Origin: Pollenia angustigena
Lineage: Eukaryota > Arthropoda > Insecta > Diptera > Polleniidae
Direction of reading: 5' to 3'
DNA: 64,000 bases
Assembly (NCBI GenBank): GCA_930367215.1
Contig: OV884056.1
Location: forward strand, 88,051,285 to 88,115,284
Below the pieces are notes generated by a model, which ran no database searches, was not told the DNA's origin, and saw only the letters and a list, made by a program, of their open reading frames with translations. This document shows positions 12,701 to 24,292 of this stretch, one piece after another (position 1 is the first letter of the stretch; each line of letters starts with the position of its first letter). The position numbers were made by a program, and so were the translations under genes.

Positions 12701-15700
12701 GCATCGAATTGATGTCACAGTAGTCATATCGCAGATGACGCATAAAATACTAAAATATTTTATGATGACGGTCGTCATTGGATTGTCACTTTTTATCTCA
12801 TTGATGCCATTAACAATAACATTAGTGTCACAATTCTAATGTTATGGCATCATCGGATGGATGTAAGCAGGAAGTATAATTCTAAATTCTGAATGTCAAA
12901 CTAAATAAAAAAAATAAAATTACAGCCAGCATAAATCTCTCTGATGCGGTCACCTGTATGAATTTGCCTTGGTTGGTGGTTGGCTATAATTTTAACCGAA
13001 CACGATAATGATGTTGCCATATTAAATTCATTTCATTTAATTATTTTAAAAATTTCTATTTATTAAAAGTTATTGGAGGAAAAATCACGCAAAAGTGTTC
13101 AACGTAAAATTCATGCTCTTGTCGGTTTTAGAAAAATCGGCCCAAAACAAAATCATGTCAAAACTCCGAAAGCAGAGCAACTGGTGGTAAATGCCAGCAA
13201 ACGGTATACACGTGAAACAAAAAGTATGTTGGTGTTGAAAAGTCAACTTGAAGATATTGAGTCTGTTATAAAACAAATTAAGATGGCCACCCTGTGCTTC
13301 AAGGCTAAGGACATTTTTCCTAGGTAAGAATTGAAAATATTAAGTGCTGGCAAGACTTTGATCCGTACAGACGTGTTTTTTTTCAAGTTAACATTATACT
13401 GTGCTTATTTTTAAGAATATAACGTTAAAATAAACGTTATAAAGCAAAAGCTGTTAATTTGTAATCTGTAGAGCTCAGTTTTGAAAGTGTATCTTTATTT
13501 TTATTGTTTCGCTAAAATAAACATTTAATTAAACAAATACAATTTGGTTTATGTTTAGAAAATACTTATAAAATAATAACAAAGAACAATTCTATCGTGG
13601 TGAGATACAAATAAACGTCAAACCTTATAAACATTTCTTTTGTGGTGGTAGCTTTGAAACTGCTAACAACTTTGTTGGAAAATAAGCTTTTCATTTACTT
13701 ATCCAAAACCACAACCACGATCGCTAGCTAATATTTTTCTCGACTAGAAATTTATTTGGAAATAAGCTTGTAATCCATTGCATGAAGCTCTTTCTAGTAG
13801 CATAGACAACAAGCTCAAGTCACTGCTGACCGTTAAGTTTGAAACTTAAAAATAAATATGTACATAAATATTGTGGAAAGCTCTTTCAAAAAAAAAAAAA
13901 CAAGTAAGAAAGTATAGTCGGTCAAGCCCGACCATATGATACCCTACACCACAGTATTTAAAAACACATCATGCTTATGTGTCCATATAAATATAGATTT
14001 ATCTATGTTTATAAACTTCATGAAAATCGGTTTGAAAGTTTGTGAGAGGCATAAATTGCCCCCTACCTCCCCTTGTGGTCCTATTTTTGAAAAACTGTAT
14101 AGCTAATGTGTCCATATAGATATGGATCCATCTATGTTTTAAATTTCATTAAAATCGGTTTAAGAGGCAGAAATTACCCCTATCTCCCCTCGTGGTCCTA
14201 TTTTTTAAAAAATGAATACATTTTGTGTCCATATAGATATGGTTCTATCTATGTTTTAAATTTCATTGAAATCGGTTTGATAGTTTCTGAGAGGAAGAAA
14301 TTTCCCCCTAACTTCCCTCGTGGTCCTACGATTCGGCCCATTTTTAATAGGCTTGGTCCTTGTGCCAATAAGAACCTATGACCCAAATTTCATCAAATTA
14401 TCTCCAAAATTGCGACCTGTACTTTGCGCACAAGGTTACATGGACAGCCAGCCCGCCAGCCAGCCGGACGGACACCGTTAGTTCGACTCAAAAAGTGATT
14501 CTAAGACGATCGGTATACTTTAAGGTGGGTCTAGGACCAATATTTTAAGGCGTTACATACATCAGCACAAATGCATAATACCCTCTCCACTATTGTGGTG
14601 TGGGTATAAAAACAGCAATTAATTTCCAAACGCCATCTATTAAACGATTGAGAGATAACGCACAAACAACTCAACCGGATGATTAATCTATTAATAAAAC
14701 TCCAATGGCCATTTTCTCAATGTATCGATAAACTGGCTGTTACTTAATGTCAACAAAAATTTATTAGAGCGATAAACTGTCCGTTAACGATTTTGGGGTT
14801 CTCAATATACCAACAAAAAACATTGTTTTCAGCTGGCAACACCTCTCAAAATACATGTTAAAGCTGGGAGTCAGCTGATTGAATTTATCTGTACGGCAAA
14901 TAAAAAGAAAATAGCTAATTGGCAGAAGAGTGCTGTTGCCGTATTCTGTAATTCGCTAAAGCTAAATATCTATCGCTAAAAATTTATAAAGTTGATTTAG
15001 CGATTTTTGGCTACGAATGCAATACCGTAACGTGCAGTGCTAGATTTGGCAATGCCATGCAAATTTAATTCGCAACAATTTTGGCTTTTAATGTCATCGC
15101 TAAAAATTTCAATTTTTGCATTCTCTTAGGCATTTTAGCGATCGAGATTTAGCTTTAGCTAAGCGAGTTACAGAATACGGCTGCTGGTTAGCTTTGCGAC
15201 AGAATATAAGCAAATTAGACATTGAGAAAACCAAACTTCTTTAATGTGCAGTTTTTCGTTGGGAAAAGAGATAATCGTGTAATGAAAAAACGGCCACAAG
15301 GCTATCAAATCAAGACTCTCAATTCAAATATTTGCAAATACATACTTGATAAACGTTCAAAATTTCAAATTTTGTGCTTCAACTGCAACTGCAACGACTA
15401 CTGCATTTAATTTTAGAAATTTCCAAATGCAGAGCTGTGGAGTCGCCAAACAATAGTTCTAACTCCGACTCCAACCGCTGAATTGTATTAAGTCCAACTC
15501 CAACTCCAAAACAAATTTGACTTTGAACTTCTTTTTTTTTAAAGCAGTACCTTTTAATTTAAATCGACATTTTTAATATTGCATCGCAAATTTCGAAGAA
15601 TTTTCATTTTGGAAAACATTAGAAAATTTTTTATTCCGTTGGTTGTGTTGGGTACTACGACTCTGATTTCGGTAAAAAAACCTCAACTCCGACTCTACAG

Positions 15701-16613
15701 CCCTGGTTACATGCATATATACATACATATTAAATTTTTGCTATAACTTTTCAGATTTCAATCTCAGGTGGAAAGTAATTTTAAATTGATCAAACAAAAT
15801 GACATAAGCCAAATACAACTTGAGTTTTTGAACTTTAAGAAAAAGTTGGCAGCAGAAAAGGAAAGTATTCTGCTGCATAATTTCTCAGAACAGGAAGAAA
15901 AGTAAGTAGAAAACAAAAAACGCAAATAATTTAAAATATAAATATCTTAAACTAAAAAAAAAAAATTTAGACGCCTCTTAGAAATCCAAATGCTGGAAGC
16001 TGAAATAAAAGCCCAAGATATTTTCGAGGAAAATACTTGGGAAGACATAAAAAATCGAGGAAATATTTTTGTCATTTTAAGATATACACTCTGGAATCTG
16101 GCTGATATTTTAAGATATGTTCATAGGCCACAAAAAATATATCACATTCGGTATCCTAATTCAAATCTAAAATTGCCTCTCTTAAAATTTGAAATGCTTA
16201 CAATGCGCGCCTATGCCCCGGAGTTCTTTGAGGAGGACAGTAAGAGGATATTTACTTCAAAACGAATACAATTTTTAAACAGAATCATTTATATTTTCTT
16301 TCAAGCCAAATTGCTCTTAACAACCGTGCAAAATAAACTTCGTTCTCTGATGAAATCTTTTACGGAACTGACTAAATCCAAATCTAAAAAACTGCCTTCC
16401 CAATCTATAGAAGAATTGTGCGATGAGTATCATAACCTCTTCTTGATGTCCAAACAATTTGAAGATCAACAGGATGAAATAGAGCGGAAGCCATTACATC
16501 AGCAAGAAGACTTATTAGAAGATACCAAAAATGTACATAATGTACCAAATCGGAAACATATAAAAACACAGAGCGCCAAAGTAGTGGAGGAACTGTCAAA
16601 GAAGGAAGATTAG
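9789..16613 (+). CDS. Gene A: coiled-coil protein, ODAD3/CCDC151-like (six exons)
   Basis: Exons by splice borders: 9789-9963, 10028-10641, 13070-13323, 15755-15901, 15971-16239 and 16306-16613 (stop TAG), giving 588 codons. Introns are all GT...AG; three are 64-69 nt. The start ATG has a fly-like AAAATG context. The protein has a basic N-terminal block (PVHPTAIRNHGLFGSTFV), then a long coiled coil from about residue 136 (NINQRTFVMRKERDRLADRL) to 215, and a conserved C-terminal part with LWNLADILRYV and LPLLKFEMLTMRAY. Length and the order of segments resemble ODAD3/CCDC151 (about 595 residues in mammals), a factor that attaches outer dynein arms to axonemes. That assignment is inference; CCDC63/ODAD1-type proteins are the alternative. 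Gene B is a paralogue with matching intron positions. The reading frame is intact. A poly(A) signal follows at 16636. Confidence 0.85.
11377..11931. mobile_element. MITE with 'TTCACCCCTATCGTGAA' ends
   Basis: TCACCCCTATCGTGAATAA near 11377 is inverted near 11910-11931 (TTCACGATAGGGGTGAATAA). It lies inside the intron element at 10775-12971. The exact boundaries and target duplication are unclear. Confidence 0.5.
12106..12598. mobile_element. MITE with 'CAGCCGTATTCATAA' ends, copy in gene A intron
   Basis: CAGCCGTATTCATAA at 12106 is inverted at 12598 (TTATGAATACGGCTG), with GCTAAC/GTTAGC motifs in the arms. TAT flanks both ends. The first 11 bases are shared with the different element at 14936-15183. 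Confidence 0.6.
13908..14609. repeat. Dispersed fly repeat with internal ~115-bp tandem units
   Basis: It starts AAGTATAGTCGGTCAAGCCC and ends with CTATTGTGGTGTGGGTATAA, and it lies in gene A intron 3. Three diverged units (13975-14335) each contain GTGTCCATATA, ATCTATGTTT, AAAATCGGTTT and a CCCC..TCCCCTYGTGGTCCTA block. A GGACGGACACCGTTAG tail follows. It has no coding potential. Confidence 0.65.
14936..15183. mobile_element. MITE with 'GCCGTATTCTGTAA' ends
   Basis: The left end GCCGTATTCTGTAATTCGCT pairs with the right end GCGAGTTACAGAATACGGC. The arms continue with AGCTAAATCT..CGATCGCTAAAA and its inverse, giving near-palindromic halves. It lies in gene A intron 3. Confidence 0.7.
15430..15705 (+). 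mobile_element. Short copy of the 'CAGGGCTGTGGAGTC' element
   Basis: The left end CAGAGCTGTGGAGTCG and the right end CGACTCTACAGCCCTG enclose 276 bp with ACTCCGACTCCAAC-type repeats, then TTTGACTTTGAACTTC. It aligns with the shell at 53426-59526 but lacks its insertions. Confidence 0.7.
16240..16305 (+). other. 66-nt stop-free, in-frame intron of gene A
   Basis: The donor A|GTAAGAGG and the acceptor TTTCTTTCAAG match the position and phase of gene B intron 4 (41703-41767), which has an in-frame stop. Here the intron is 22 codons with no stop, so both the spliced and the retained forms keep the frame. Splicing gives ...FEED-T-KLLLTTVQNKL, parallel to ...FEEN-I-PTLLNLVQFKL in gene B. Confidence 0.75.
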
Positions 16614-16635
16614 TGTCTAAAAATGACATTATGAT

Positions 16636-16641
16636 AATAAA
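16636..16641 (+). other. Poly(A) signal AATAAA of gene A
   Basis: Canonical AATAAA 23 nt after the stop codon of gene A. Confidence 0.5.
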
Positions 16642-16649
16642 TAGATTCA

Positions 16650-17180
16650 ATCATTTTATATGATTTCCTGTATAAATATATTCTTTTAAGATGACCGTGG
16701 TTTTTCCTGGTTTTACGAGTTGCTCTTGCAAAGCTAATTGGTACTCCAAAAACGAAATTGATAAAATAGAATATTTTTATGAACTTTTAGTATCCACTTC
16801 CACATTTCAATTCCTAGAACATGCCCGTATGTCTCTGTTTTTAATAAATTTAATTTTCCAGCTTATAAAAAAACCGTCGAATTCTAAAAGAAAAAACTTT
16901 ATCAAGGATATTTTTTTCGCGAAGTGTTCGGATTATTAACATAATCAAAGAATAGTGGTCATAATTTTAAAATATCCAGGTATGTGATGGAAAACGAATT
17001 TTGAAAACAGAACGTTTCAAAAGCTTTAAAATCGTTTTCAGTTTAGTAATCAATTCTTTATTATGCATCATGCCTTGTAAAAATAATTTATATGGTAAGC
17101 CAGTTTAGAAGCCAATCCGCCAAAAAGGCGGTTACCTCTTTTAAAATTTTCCTGCTTTTATTGGTGTTATGGTTAATTTA
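16650..17180. other. Intergenic, no gene seen
   Basis: AT-rich sequence downstream of gene A. One end resembling CAGGTATGTGATGGAAA (16979) recalls a short element at about 6611-6873. Nothing codes. Confidence 0.5.
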
Positions 17181-17184
17181 TTGA

Positions 17185-17425
17185 ACTGTTTATGGTTTTT
17201 AATCCAAATTTTGATTTTTAAATATTTAATCGGGTTAAAGATCATTGAATTTAATTCTCATTAAATCATTTTTATGAAGAAAAGAATTTTACAACATAAT
17301 ATGAATTAAAATTTTTATTGATAATTTTTCATTCTTGACTGAACTGGGAACCGAACCCTGGTTTTCACGGACTGGTTTCCCTGGCGTTTCGATTTTAACC
17401 ACACAATCTCTTCAGGGGGCTTGCT
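17185..17425 (-). mobile_element. tRNA-derived SINE, copy 1
   Basis: On the minus strand a head with AGATTGTGTGGTTAAAATCG (A-box-like) and GGGTTCGGTTCCC (B-box-like) is followed by a tail starting CAAGAATGAAAAATTATCAA. Head and tail align along ~230 bp with the + strand copy at 47005-47255. Confidence 0.7.
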
Positions 17426-17739
17426 GTTTCTATATATACTATGTCCTGGGAAATTTTGTGCTTCTAAGTCCAGAATTGACCAAATATCTCATATAAATCC
17501 CCTCCGTAAAAGAATCTTAAAAAAAAAAAAATCATTTCGATAAACTAGATAATAATTGACACAAATATATGTATACTAGGGATTGGTAAATCGATTTCGA
17601 TTCCAATCGAAAATCGATTTTGTGGTAAAAAAATCGATTTTTTGCAATCGAATTTACGTATACGATTTTATACTGAAATCGATTATTGGGCTTTTAAAAT
17701 CGATTTTTGTATTTTTATCAAAATTTTGGCAAAAGGTAG

Positions 17740-18960
17740 AAATATTGATCCTACACCCTATAAAGTATATATATTCTGGGTCCTTATGAAAAGCGAAGTT
17801 CCAAACCGGTTGTCCGTCTGTCTGTTGAAATGGGTTTTCCGAAGCCCCCAGATATGATGGGGACTTGGTTGGGGTTTCTTTATGTCAGTTATTCTTATTT
17901 TAATTTTTCTATTGAAATTCAGCCAGATCGGTCCACAAATGGCTGAGATATGAGCAAAAAACCACGACTACCTCTAATTTTTTACAAAAATCCCTTGTGT
18001 TTGTTGTATTTTTATTACTTTTTGCTGTATATCTGGGTAACGGCAAAAGTCAAAGTTTCCAAATTAGGTACACACATTAAGGTTGCCAATACACACCATC
18101 CTACAAAATGTGGGCGGAATTGAGGAAGTTGTCGTGGTACCTCCCGTACAAAAAAAAATTAAAAATTGCATATGTCCTATGGATCTGACTTGTATACCAA
18201 AATATCGGAAATTTTTAGTAGAACATATTTTATAAAAAACTCGGGAAAATCGGTTCAGATACAAAAAAGTTATGACCAAAATAAAATTTTTTTTTAAATA
18301 CCCACTTTCGGGAACCATAGATCACCCGAGTCCAAGCTTTATAACTAAAGTAAATGGTAAATTTTTTCTTCAACACGTCGGTATATAAATCTGTCAAATC
18401 GGTTAAAAATGGCTGAGTTATGAAAAAAACTACCTCTAATTTTTCCCAAAAATCCCTTGTGGTTGTTGTATTTTTATTACTTTTTGCTGTTTATCTGGGG
18501 ATCGGCAAAAGCCAAATTTTCCAAATTAGGTACACACATTTAGGTTGTCAATACACACCATCCTACAAAATAAGGGCGGGATTGGAGAAGTGGGCGTGGT
18601 ACCCTTTTTGGCATTTATTGTAAAGTAATGAATTTGCTAAAAAAAAGAGAGAGAGATATAAAAAATAAGATTAACAAAGTCTTCAAGGGTATTTTACTAC
18701 TAATACTGAATACCGCTTATTTCTATAAAACTTCTGCAAGGGAAGACGATTTGAAGACATAAACTTTGGCAAAACTGGAAACAGACTTATCTCAACTTTT
18801 TGAAACTGTGAAAATCTACGGCACGACGAAATTAAATGTGGGGGGGTAGCTCAAAATAGATTTATTTACATCCAAAGAACGCTATTTATGTAACTTTCTA
18901 TTCTTATCGCACCATGGTGAAGGGTATTTAAGATTCGGCACAGCCGAATATAGCACTCTT
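17740..18960 (+). repeat. Dispersed fly repeat inside the hAT
   Basis: It runs from a CCTACACCCTATAAAGTATA start to GATTCGGCACAGCCGAATAT, with a duplicated inner block (~18000-18130 and ~18440-18560 share CCAAATTAGGTACACACATT). A reversed copy lies at 27926-28860. No coding potential. Confidence 0.65.
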
Positions 18961-19506
18961 ATACTATGTTTCCACTATGAGCAAAACAACTTGTTTTGAG
19001 CAAAACGTGTCAAAGTGTTTCCATTATGTTAAACTGGGTTTGGTTTTCGAATTTTCGAAATCCATTTGACATTTATTTTGTAAACAAAGCCAAAAAAAAA
19101 ATATGTGTTGAAAAAAAAAAATATTTTTCTTTAACCTGAACTTTTCTTGTTTGTTTTTTAATACACAGATATACATATATTTACGTATATAAAATCACAT
19201 AATTTACTACCTTTTTATTATATTATTTTATTATTTTTACGCTGCAAACAAATAAATCAGCTGGAAAGTTGCATAAACCTAGTTAATAAGTCTTGATATT
19301 TTGGTAAATATGTCACTTTTTCGAAATTGTCAATCACCAATAATGGATAACCCAGAGTTGTATTCATGACTTTCGATATGTTTTGGAGCAAAACTAGTTT
19401 TTGTTTGAGTTTTCGAACATGAAAAATTTATAGGAAAACAAGTAGCAAAACACTTGTTTTGCTGCAAAACTAGTTTTGTGGCCCAATGTAAGTGGAAACG
19501 TACTAT
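18961..19506. mobile_element. MITE with 'ACGTTTCCACT'-type ends
   Basis: The left end TACTATGTTTCCACTATGAG and the right end (inverted) TAGTACGTTTCCACTTACAT are followed by inverted ACTTGTTTTG/CAAAACAAGT arms. TA flanks are consistent with a Tc1/mariner-type insertion. Confidence 0.55.
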
Positions 19507-20389
19507 TACTTGTTAATTTTAATCTTAATTAAATCGATAAATTATGGGCATGCACAATAGAACTTTTTTTGTGCGTACATACGTCTGTTTTGCAGTTTTC
19601 CTAGTTTAAAGTTGTAATTTTACGTATTTACCTATTAGTATCCTTGATATACTTCCAAGTTTAATATAAGAGCTCTGTGAGCGATATTTAAATCTAGTTA
19701 TAAGCAGAGTGAAAAACAAAAAGTATCTAATTTATCCTAACAAATACATCAATGACATGCAAACGTGTTTTTTTAAACTAACTTAATAGTAACTTAGCAA
19801 AGAAACAGTCGCCACCGATCAGGAACTGCTTTGAAAAACTATCCATACATTCAGGCTTGTCACAGAATTAAATGTGAAGCAAGATACGAAATCACTTCCA
19901 CTTTCCATCGGAATTTATTTATGTGACAGGCCTGATTGTCTACAGAAGAACACAATTTTAATATGTTAAATGTACATGTACTTGTTCCTCTAAAAGCGAT
20001 TCCAAAATTAACACATTTTCACTTTTTACAGGAAAATTAGAAAAAGTAGTCATATCTACACACTGTAAAAATCTCAGTTCAATTTATCTTGTAGTTTTCC
20101 ATAAAAAAAAATGCTGGTGTACACCCCCCTTTGTGATATAAGGTATGAGTTTGCAAATTTATCTTAAACGATTTTGAAATCGATTTTAAAATCGATTTTG
20201 AAGTTCGATTAATCGATTTCAAAAGCCGTAATAAAAAAAGTCGATCGAAAAATCGAAAATCGATTTTGGTATCCATTTACCCTTCCCTAATGTATACTAG
20301 CGAACCCTTGTACACTTCGTAGTGCAAAAAAGAATATAAGAAATCAGTTCGAATTCATTTAAATCAGTGATTACTTGTTTTTATTGTAA

Positions 20390-21200
20390 TGCTCTGTGGT
20401 ACACAACATTTCTTGTTTTTTCGGTGTAAAGATACAAAACCTTTGGTTTGCCAACGCGCGAACAGGCTACATACAACTGTCCATGTGAGAAGTAAAATAA
20501 TAGTGACTCCAACTTCCAATTGGAGATTATGCGGAGGCAATCCTGGTAAAACCAACGAATTCAAAAACTCAGTTGGATAATTCACAACATCTTCTACATT
20601 GGTAACAGTATCCACAGACTTGTACGAAACCAATTCGCCTGGAATCTTTGATTGTATAGCCATATTTTATTCACTAACATCTTTGTTCGTTACCGCTAAA
20701 ATTGCTCTGTCACTCAACCATGTACGGCATGTATATTTTTGTGGTATGTTAGGGAACACACGCTCGATCAATTCCTCTTTTGACTGTACAAAATGGAAAA
20801 AATCATGTGGCAATGTTATCAATCCAGTGTCATTAACAGGCATTGCACCATTCCCAATTTTCAGCAATTGCTTAGGGAACTTATCAACAGATGGATCATT
20901 CTGGAACCGAACACAAACGTTAGCATGAAGACTTGAAGTAAACGGTAATTTTATCGGCAGCTGTCGATCTATAAAATCAAGGCACCATCAAACAACTCTG
21001 AATTACCTCGAAGGTCATTCATTGTTCTTTCCAATGCTTCTACAGATTTCTTATTCGCATTCATAACAAATAATGATACCGCAACGTTTCAATAATTTTG
21101 CCGTTTAAGATGTTTTTGACCACCATCTAACAAAGTGGCTGTAATACCAGAAGACGCCTTTCAAAGCAGTGTTCACTAAAATGGATATAACTTATGAAGA
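20390..21200 (-). pseudogene. Helitron Pif1-like helicase remnant
   Basis: Reading leftwards, fragments of a Pif1/RecD-type helicase are visible: KSVEALERTMNDLRGNSELF near 21000, FRNDPSVDKFPKQLLKIGNG, VFPNIPQKY..WLSDRAILAVTNKDV near 20720, then PGELVSYKSVDTV and NYPTEFLNSLVLPGLPPHNL near 20560. The C-terminal HGQLYVACSRVG motif is readable in another frame near 20470. One in-frame stop (20667) and several frameshifts disable it. This is the helicase part of a Helitron RepHel protein; the Rep nuclease part and the element ends were not found. Confidence 0.85.
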
Positions 21201-21436
21201 TGTGATTTACAATACCTATGTAGCTAAATTAAAGTAATGGTTTGACTAAAATCGAATTGTAAATCAAATTCGAAAAATTTCCATGCAAAAAATTCATGTT
21301 TCGGAATGAATGCAGTGTTCACTAAAATGGCTATAACTCATGAACCAATACACATTTGAAGACCGTTGATACATACAAAATCGGTTCACGCATTACAGAG
21401 AACATCAATAACTAACACAATGCAACTTATTTTTAT

Positions 21437-22004
21437 ATACACATACATACTTAAGTATGTATATTTTTTTATTTTCATATTTTAAATATGTTATAAAAAG
21501 AAGACAATTCCCGTATTCTTTTAATTGAAATTATTTAGTTAAGTAATACATCAAGTTTTCAAAGTAGAATGATGACGAAAACCATATCGGGCCATTCTGC
21601 TGATGCTTCTATTGACAAAGGTGATACAAAATAAGTGAAACATGTGTTAAAGGGGTAAGTGTTTTGAATCATTCTTAAATAAATGCATATGTTGTCTCCA
21701 AACTGTTATATCACCCTCCAACCAATTTGATTCTACATGAAATTCACGTTGTTTCAACTTGAAATAACTTTCATTCAACGTGATTCGGATTGTTATTTCA
21801 ATATAAATGACATTTTGCTCTAACTTTACTGCAATGTTAAATTAACATGAATTACAGTTATTTTAAAAGAAAAAAATGCTGTTCGCAAGTTATTGTAAAA
21901 TCATGTTAAATTAACATGAAACAACAATGAAGCAAAATCATTACTGAAAAATGTATAATCAACCTTGTTTTGAACGAATTTACATTGATTTTTTTCTGTG
22001 TGTA
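21437..22004 (+). mobile_element. Truncated copy of the 'CACACAGAAAAAAAT' element
   Basis: It is nearly identical over ~550 bp to 54620-55184, sharing GATGACGAAAACCATATCGG-type sequence and the same right end ATTTTTTTCTGTGTG. The left end is missing. Note the repeated GTTAAATTAACATGAA palindromes. Confidence 0.7.
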
Positions 22005-22009
22005 TATAC

Positions 22010-23059
22010 ATAGATAGATTAACCTCATAACATTATTTTGTTTTGGCTGGTCTGTTTTTACTTTCAATTGTCTAGCCAAGTAATCTTTCTCCATCATGTC
22101 TGCGGAAACCCCATTTCGACTAATACACTAACAGAGGGAGATCATTAAATCATGCTTTTTTTACAAAAGTTTTATGTTGTCGGATTTCCTAAAGGAACAA
22201 AATGTGTTTAAGAGCTTTTTCGGGAGGGGCGAACACAATTTAAATTTAATTTCTATCTTTATTACTGAACAAGATAAATGGGTTGCCAAAAAAGTACCAA
22301 AATCATATTTTTGCCCTTTTTCGTCCCAAAATATACAAATTTCAAAAAACTACCAAGCAGTTGTTAATTTAATGCTGACATTTTTTGAATTTAACGTACA
22401 CCCTTGTTTGATCACGAGATATAAGGTTACCGATTTTACCCGTTATTACCAATTTCTAACCCCCTTAGGAATTAATATTCCAAAAATCCCTATTTATTTT
22501 AGCCTGTGGCTAAAGTTGTTTGGGATGGGCGATGATCATCCTATAGCTGTGAAACATGGGCCTTAGCGATAGCAGATAAAACGAAGCGGATAAAACGAAT
22601 ATACGGTCCAAAGCGGGATTATGAGGGAGCCTTTTAGTGCTGCCACAACCAATAAAATTTTACAACCAAAATGTTTGAAAAAGTTACCAAATGTGACAAA
22701 ATATAACCAAATTAAAAATGCTATTTGTTTATTGAGAAAATCAATTTCAATACAAAAATAACATTTTAAATATGGTCCAATTAGTAGGTCTGCGCGAAAC
22801 ATCTGCTTATTTTTTGCAGAGTTGTATTTTTCACGTGCAACTGTTTTTTTAAATTTCTAACATTTTTTACACAAACAAATGCTTTTGTGACATCTTTATC
22901 ATTTTTTACACAAACAAAATGCGTGTTGTTTTTTCTATTATTTGATTGTAGTAGTTGCACGCACACTTACTAATTGAGCCTTGATTTTATATTTGTGTGT
23001 CATAAATGTTTTTTCCTTTTTAGAGAGAAATCGATATTCAGTTTTCTCAGTAAACTGTG
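22010..23059. other. Intergenic, no gene seen
   Basis: A 130-codon open frame at 22174-22566 has no recognisable motif, no splice context and AT-driven composition; I do not call it a gene. A direct repeat of CATTTTTTACACAAACAAA occurs near 22860 and 22898. Confidence 0.5.
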
Positions 23060-23066
23060 AATAAAA

Positions 23067-23297
23067 TCTGTGGCATTTTGACAAAACATCAAAAAAAAAA
23101 AATGTTGTTAATCGTACAAACTTTCATTCAAAAAACATTTTTCTTTTAGTTTTTAAAATTTTGTATTATAAACGAAATTTTTCTTTAATTTTGGTTTATT
23201 TTATTATTTAATAATAATGATTTTTTCACGGAGTTTTTTTTTAAAACTTTTTTGCTATCTTATCTCGACTTAAGATTTTTTGTCAAAATGCCACAGA
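23067..23297. mobile_element. MITE with 20-bp perfect ends 'TCTGTGGCATTTTGACAAAA'
   Basis: The 20-bp end is exactly inverted at 23278-23297. AATAAAA flanks both sides (23060-23066 and 23298-23304), a 7-bp direct repeat consistent with a target duplication in A/T-rich DNA. Confidence 0.7.
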
Positions 23298-24039
23298 AAT
23301 AAAAAGTTGTGCACCGATTACAATAAAATACACCTCATTTCATTCGAAATATGCTAAGCTAAATGTTTTTAAAACCAAAACTGTGATTTTTGGCGCATTT
23401 TTATTTTTTATGAATTTTAAAAGAACAAAATATTTTGAAATATTTAACGATATCCTTGAAACTACAGGGAAAATGTAAAAACAATGTAAGCACGGCTTAA
23501 AGATAATATTATTGCCGAGTTTTTTTTTAACTGAATATGGTCAACCGTTTTCAAGTTATTCCAGTATCTGTAGTGAAAGTGCCTTAATTTTGGGCATAAC
23601 GATGTATCTCAAAAAGTAGAGCTGATAGAGAATAATCGAGATTAGACTTTAAATCAGCCACATCAAATTAGCAAAAATTTGTTGTTGTGCAGTGTTATAA
23701 ATCAAAAAAAAAAACAAGAAATGTCATTCTTTAGATATTAAAAAAAACCGAGAAACTCAAGTTACAAGTTTTATTTATTTGAGACCTTTTTCGCAAAATT
23801 TGTTTATATCTTATAAGAGTTAACCCCGTCAAATTTCCACGCAAAATTCAGTATATTGAAAGTTAATAAATTGAATATGTCCTTAACAATTAACGAAAAT
23901 TGTAGTTCACTGATATAAATACCAAAAGGAGAAAAATTGTTTCCCGCTTTTTAGCTGTCAGTGGCAGGGGTGTTAAATGTGGCGATTATTATTATTTCTT
24001 TTGGTGATGAAAATTTACGTTTGACGATATGGAGATTGC

Positions 24040-24280
24040 ATTTATGTAAGGGCTGGCCATGTGACAAGAATACCAGAGCACAGCATCCAAAAAATAATTT
24101 TAAACGCAGCCACATACAACACTAAACGCAGCGGTAAACCTAGAACTCGATGGCTTAATGGAGTAGAAGATGACTGCAGAAAAGCCAACATTTGTTATTA
24201 AATACAGAAAGATCCGAATGGGAGAAGAAAATTATTGATGTTAAGGCCCACAACGGACTGTAATATAAAAAGATAATGAT
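24040..24280 (+). pseudogene. Tail of an RTE-like LINE ORF2
   Basis: The + strand reads RAGHVTRIPEHSIQKI...RSGKPRTRWLNGVEDDCRKA. This resembles the post-RT region seen in many RTE/craniofacial-development-protein-like LINEs (GHV.R ... GRP..RW.DGVE.D.R). It is followed by a short ATAATGATGATGG tail typical of RTE 3' ends. Only the extreme C-terminus is present. Confidence 0.55.
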
Positions 24281-24292
24281 GATGGCCAGTGT

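Larger units (their letters stand above)
10775..12971. mobile_element. 'CAAGGCRAATT' element inside gene A intron 2
   Basis: The left end CAAGGCGAATTTATGCAGTT and the right end (inverted) CAAGGCAAATTCATACAGGT continue as similar GACCACATCAGAG / GACCGCATCAGAG. No matching 8-bp flanks were seen (TTTAATAA versus GTTGGTGG), so ends from two related copies remain possible. No transposase is visible. Confidence 0.5.
10642..13069 (+). other. Gene A intron 2, filled by nested repeats
   Basis: The donor GTGAGT and the acceptor AAAAG are phase 0, matching gene B intron 1, which is only 62 nt. The extra length consists of the elements at 10775-12971 and those inside it. A (GA)n microsatellite lies at 10808-10830. 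Confidence 0.8.
17577..20289. mobile_element. 2.7-kb hAT-type element, non-autonomous
   Basis: The perfect 8-bp duplication ATGTATAC lies at 17569-17576 and 20290-20297. The ends are TAGGGATTGGTAAAT and (inverted) TAGGGAAGGGTAAAT. Subterminal regions are crowded with ATCGATTT/AAATCGAT motifs, probable transposase-binding repeats. The interior is other repeats (17740-18960 and 18961-19506). No transposase is visible. Confidence 0.85.

Noticed and set aside
13975..14335. CRISPR-like direct repeats
   Set aside because: Units are adjacent and diverged with no unique spacers, in a eukaryotic intron repeat.
16306..16613. Treating 15971-16613 of gene A as one exon
   Set aside because: The frame allows it, but gene B has an intron at the same codon and phase, and the spliced gene A protein aligns better; left open as possible retention.
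22174..22566. 130-codon open frame as a gene
   Set aside because: No motif, low-complexity AT-driven composition, no splice or promoter context, and surrounded by repeats.
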